A stretch of DNA of 64,000 nt from assembly GCA_002170165.1 (NCBI GenBank), contig NHFY01000094.1:38486-102485 (forward strand), given 5' to 3'. Of the stretch, positions 62,535-64,000 are shown piece after piece. Within the stretch, counting starts at the first letter, position 1. Each line of letters opens with the position of its first letter. A program made the position numbers and the translations under genes. This DNA is from Flavobacteriales bacterium TMED123 (lineage in GTDB: Bacteria > Bacteroidota > Bacteroidia > Flavobacteriales > BACL11). Below the pieces are notes generated by a model. That model saw only the letters and a program-made list of their open reading frames with translations. It was not told the origin of the DNA and made no database searches.

Positions 62535-62993
62535 TTAGAAGCGATATCCCAATCCTAGATTGAAAGAGTTTTCTCTATCACCATCTGCATCTTTTTCAGT
62601 TGACATCATGTAGTTAGGCTCAATGTAAAGAGAATTCCATATATTTATAGAATATCCTACACCAATACTAGTTCCTTCATTGTCACCTGTTGCCATTTGT
62701 AAAGATAAATACAGGTCATCTTGAAAGTTGTAACGAGCAAATAAGTCGAAGCTTTCATCATCTGCATCTCCATTGTCGTGATCATGACCATCATCTTCAT
62801 GATGCATTACTCTAACAAGTCCTACTGTTATTTTGTCATTGATCTCATAACCTACTCCTATGTTAGCAGTTAACTTGTCCATTGTCTCTTCTTGGTCATC
62901 ATCATAGGAAGTTAATACCATGAATTGAGCAGATGCAAACATAGTTGTAAATGCAAAAGCTGCTGTTAAAAGTACTTTTTTCATTTTTTTCAT
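62535..62993 (-). CDS. Small outer-membrane beta-barrel protein with His/Asp-rich loop
   Basis: A 152-residue exported protein: signal peptide to about residue 23 (ending ASAQ), then alternating strands typical of a small barrel, ending LGLGYRF with terminal aromatic residue. An extracellular-type loop at about 64-80 is packed with His and Asp (HHEDDGHDHDNGDADDE), which could bind divalent metal. ATG 62993 or the Met three codons later are both possible. I recognise no family beyond 'porin-like'. Confidence 0.68.
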   Translation of the reverse strand: MKKMKKVLLTAAFAFTTMFASAQFMVLTSYDDDQEETMDKLTANIGVGYEINDKITVGLVRVMHHEDDGHDHDNGDADDESFDLFARYNFQDDLYLSLQMATGDNEGTSIGVGYSINIWNSLYIEPNYMMSTEKDADGDRENSFNLGLGYRF

Positions 62994-63102
62994 ATTTTTT
63001 GGTTAATACTGGGTGCAAGATAAAGATGTTTTAGTTAAATTCTTAAAATAATTTTTTCCAGTTGTTAACAGTAATTTGTTAGTGGTCCTTAGTTATAATA
63101 AT

Positions 63103-63136
63103 AAAAAAAAGAGCCTCAATTTGAGGCTCTTTTTTA
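63103..63136. terminator. Bidirectional terminator downstream of right-edge porin gene
   Basis: GAGCCTCA (63111-63118) pairs with TGAGGCTC (63122-63129), with A and T runs on the two sides. It ends the minus-strand porin transcript (stop at 63157). Confidence 0.82.
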
Positions 63137-63156
63137 TTCTGTTGTTATTTATCTAA

Positions 63157-64000
63157 TTACGGAGTAACAGATAAAGTTAACCACATATACTTAGTCTCAG
63201 TATCAGTACCATTATCATCAGTAGCATACTTAACACCTACATTAGCGTTATCACTCATTGTGTAGCTTAAGTTAGCTTCAGTTACTTTTCTGTCATTTAC
63301 ATTAGCTTCGTTAGTTACAGTATGCATAGCAATTCCTAAATTAAAATCACCCATAGCGTAAGATGCGCCAAAAGCCATGTCTTCATCATTAGCAGCTAAG
63401 TAACCCATATTTCCATGAGTATTCCATGAATCAGCTCCACCTATATTAGATCCAGTCATTGAAAATCCACCTTCACCATAAGTAGTTCTAGTAGCATGAA
63501 CAGATAAGTCATCATTTACATTGTAAGTAGCACCAATTGACATCATATCCATATCTTCTTCAATCATATCATCAGAAGCTGTGTTGTAGCTTACAGCTAA
63601 ATCAAGATCACCATCCATCAAAGCATAACCTATATCTAGTCCCATAGCAGTTGACTTACCGTTTTCTTCTCCGTTATCATTACTAAGGTAAAGAAGATTC
63701 ACACTCCAGTCACCATCAGACTTAGAAGCGTTTACAAAATAATTAGTAGTACCATCTACATCCTCACCACCATTATTATTTCTGTAAACACCAAGATCAA
63801 GTCCTAGCATGTCATTGTTGATAGCAAATACACCACCATCCCAAGTATTTGGATTAGCAGCCCAATCATTGCTTCCAACAATAGCTCCACTACCATAATC
63901 AAGTGCTTGACGACCAACAGTTACAGTAGCGTAACCCATAAGGTCAGTAGTAGCGTTAGCTTCATTCCAGCTCATTGTAGAACCGCTAGTACCAAGATCA
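63157..64000 (-). CDS. Alginate-export-type outer-membrane porin (partial, 5' end beyond window)
   Basis: About 280 residues of a frame that continues past the right edge. It shows VTVGRQALDYGSGAIVGSNDWAANPNTWDGGVFAI, a motif of the alginate-export/porin superfamily (GRQ-L-YGD-R--G--DW----RTFDG), followed by regular strands with Asn/Asp-rich turns, ending in a terminal strand TKYMWLTLSVTP. The Met at 63975 is internal; residues before it are in frame (DLGTSGST), so the true start is outside. Substrate unknown. Confidence 0.75.
   Translation of the reverse strand, partial: DLGTSGSTMSWNEANATTDLMGYATVTVGRQALDYGSGAIVGSNDWAANPNTWDGGVFAINNDMLGLDLGVYRNNNGGEDVDGTTNYFVNASKSDGDWSVNLLYLSNDNGEENGKSTAMGLDIGYALMDGDLDLAVSYNTASDDMIEEDMDMMSIGATYNVNDDLSVHATRTTYGEGGFSMTGSNIGGADSWNTHGNMGYLAANDEDMAFGASYAMGDFNLGIAMHTVTNEANVNDRKVTEANLSYTMSDNANVGVKYATDDNGTDTETKYMWLTLSVTP

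Noticed and set aside
1-64000. CRISPR arrays, transposases, phage genes or toxin-antitoxin pairs
   Set aside because: No repeated spacer pattern, transposase motif, integrase or phage structural gene was seen on either strand.

Overview
The window looks like a gene-dense, AT-rich chromosomal segment from a member of the Bacteroidota, most likely Flavobacteriia or a close relative. Four things support this. Two secreted proteins end in type IX secretion (T9SS) sorting domains. The gliding genes gldD and gldE sit in the flavobacterial order mutY-ssb-gldE-gldD. Nineteen exact copies of the Bacteroidota -7 promoter box TAnnTTTG lie upstream of genes in the correct orientation. Start codons are mostly preceded by A-rich sequence rather than a Shine-Dalgarno motif. 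Nearly all of it is core genome: I found no phage, insertion sequence, CRISPR array, integron, restriction system or defence island, and no gene-free gap longer than 300 bases.

Layout. 1-6.2 kb: tail of an unknown gene, an NhaC-type Na+/H+ antiporter, two tandem paralogous T9SS cargo proteins, and elbB. 6.2-6.3 kb: tRNA-Phe on the minus strand. 6.4-13.7 kb: a plus-strand envelope cluster of coaX, an outer-membrane protein, a TPR protein, an LptC-like lipoprotein, a CNNM/CBS membrane protein and a PpiD-like folding factor. 13.7-20.7 kb: minus-strand purH-mreB-mreC-mreD-mrdA-rodA, which couples the last purine steps to the rod-shape machinery. 20.8-31.7 kb: a lone MacB-type permease, mfd, PPi-type phosphofructokinase, aspartate kinase, a large unrecognised protein with nitronate-monooxygenase-like motifs, an EamA transporter and heme A synthase. 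31.6-35.0 kb: mutY-ssb-gldE-gldD. 35.2-42.0 kb: HU, a tiny mS38-like basic protein, RNase G, an MFS transporter, recX, prfB, an ArsC-like protein, a 47-residue membrane protein and fumC. 42-47.5 kb: mannose-1-phosphate guanylyltransferase, a SprT-like protein, a 10-TM metal exporter, a 43-residue lipoprotein, MlaE/MlaF-like genes and an MBL hydrolase. 47.5-52.7 kb: a propeller-barrel fusion protein, a half-size TauE protein, an M20 amidohydrolase and a flavoprotein reductase. 52.8-58.8 kb: recQ diverging from kdsD-tatC-lptB-hldD, which makes and exports LPS core precursors, followed by a merR gene. 58.8-64 kb: M23 peptidase, alaS, and two barrel proteins, the last running off the edge.

The common theme is cell-envelope construction: LPS (kdsD, lptB, lptC, hldD), peptidoglycan and shape (mre, mrdA, rodA, M23), phospholipid traffic (mlaEF), outer-membrane folding (PpiD-like, barrels) and surface secretion or gliding (T9SS cargo, GldD/E). 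Genes are packed tightly. Several convergent pairs share a 4-base palindrome as both stop codons, and several promoters sit so close to the start codon that the mRNA would be leaderless or nearly so.

No clearly new defence or mobile system is visible. The best candidates for undescribed biology are the 591-residue NMO-like protein at 27997-29772, the pseudo-peptidase/propeller/barrel fusion at 47521-50694, and the small proteins at 35525, 40407 and 45115.
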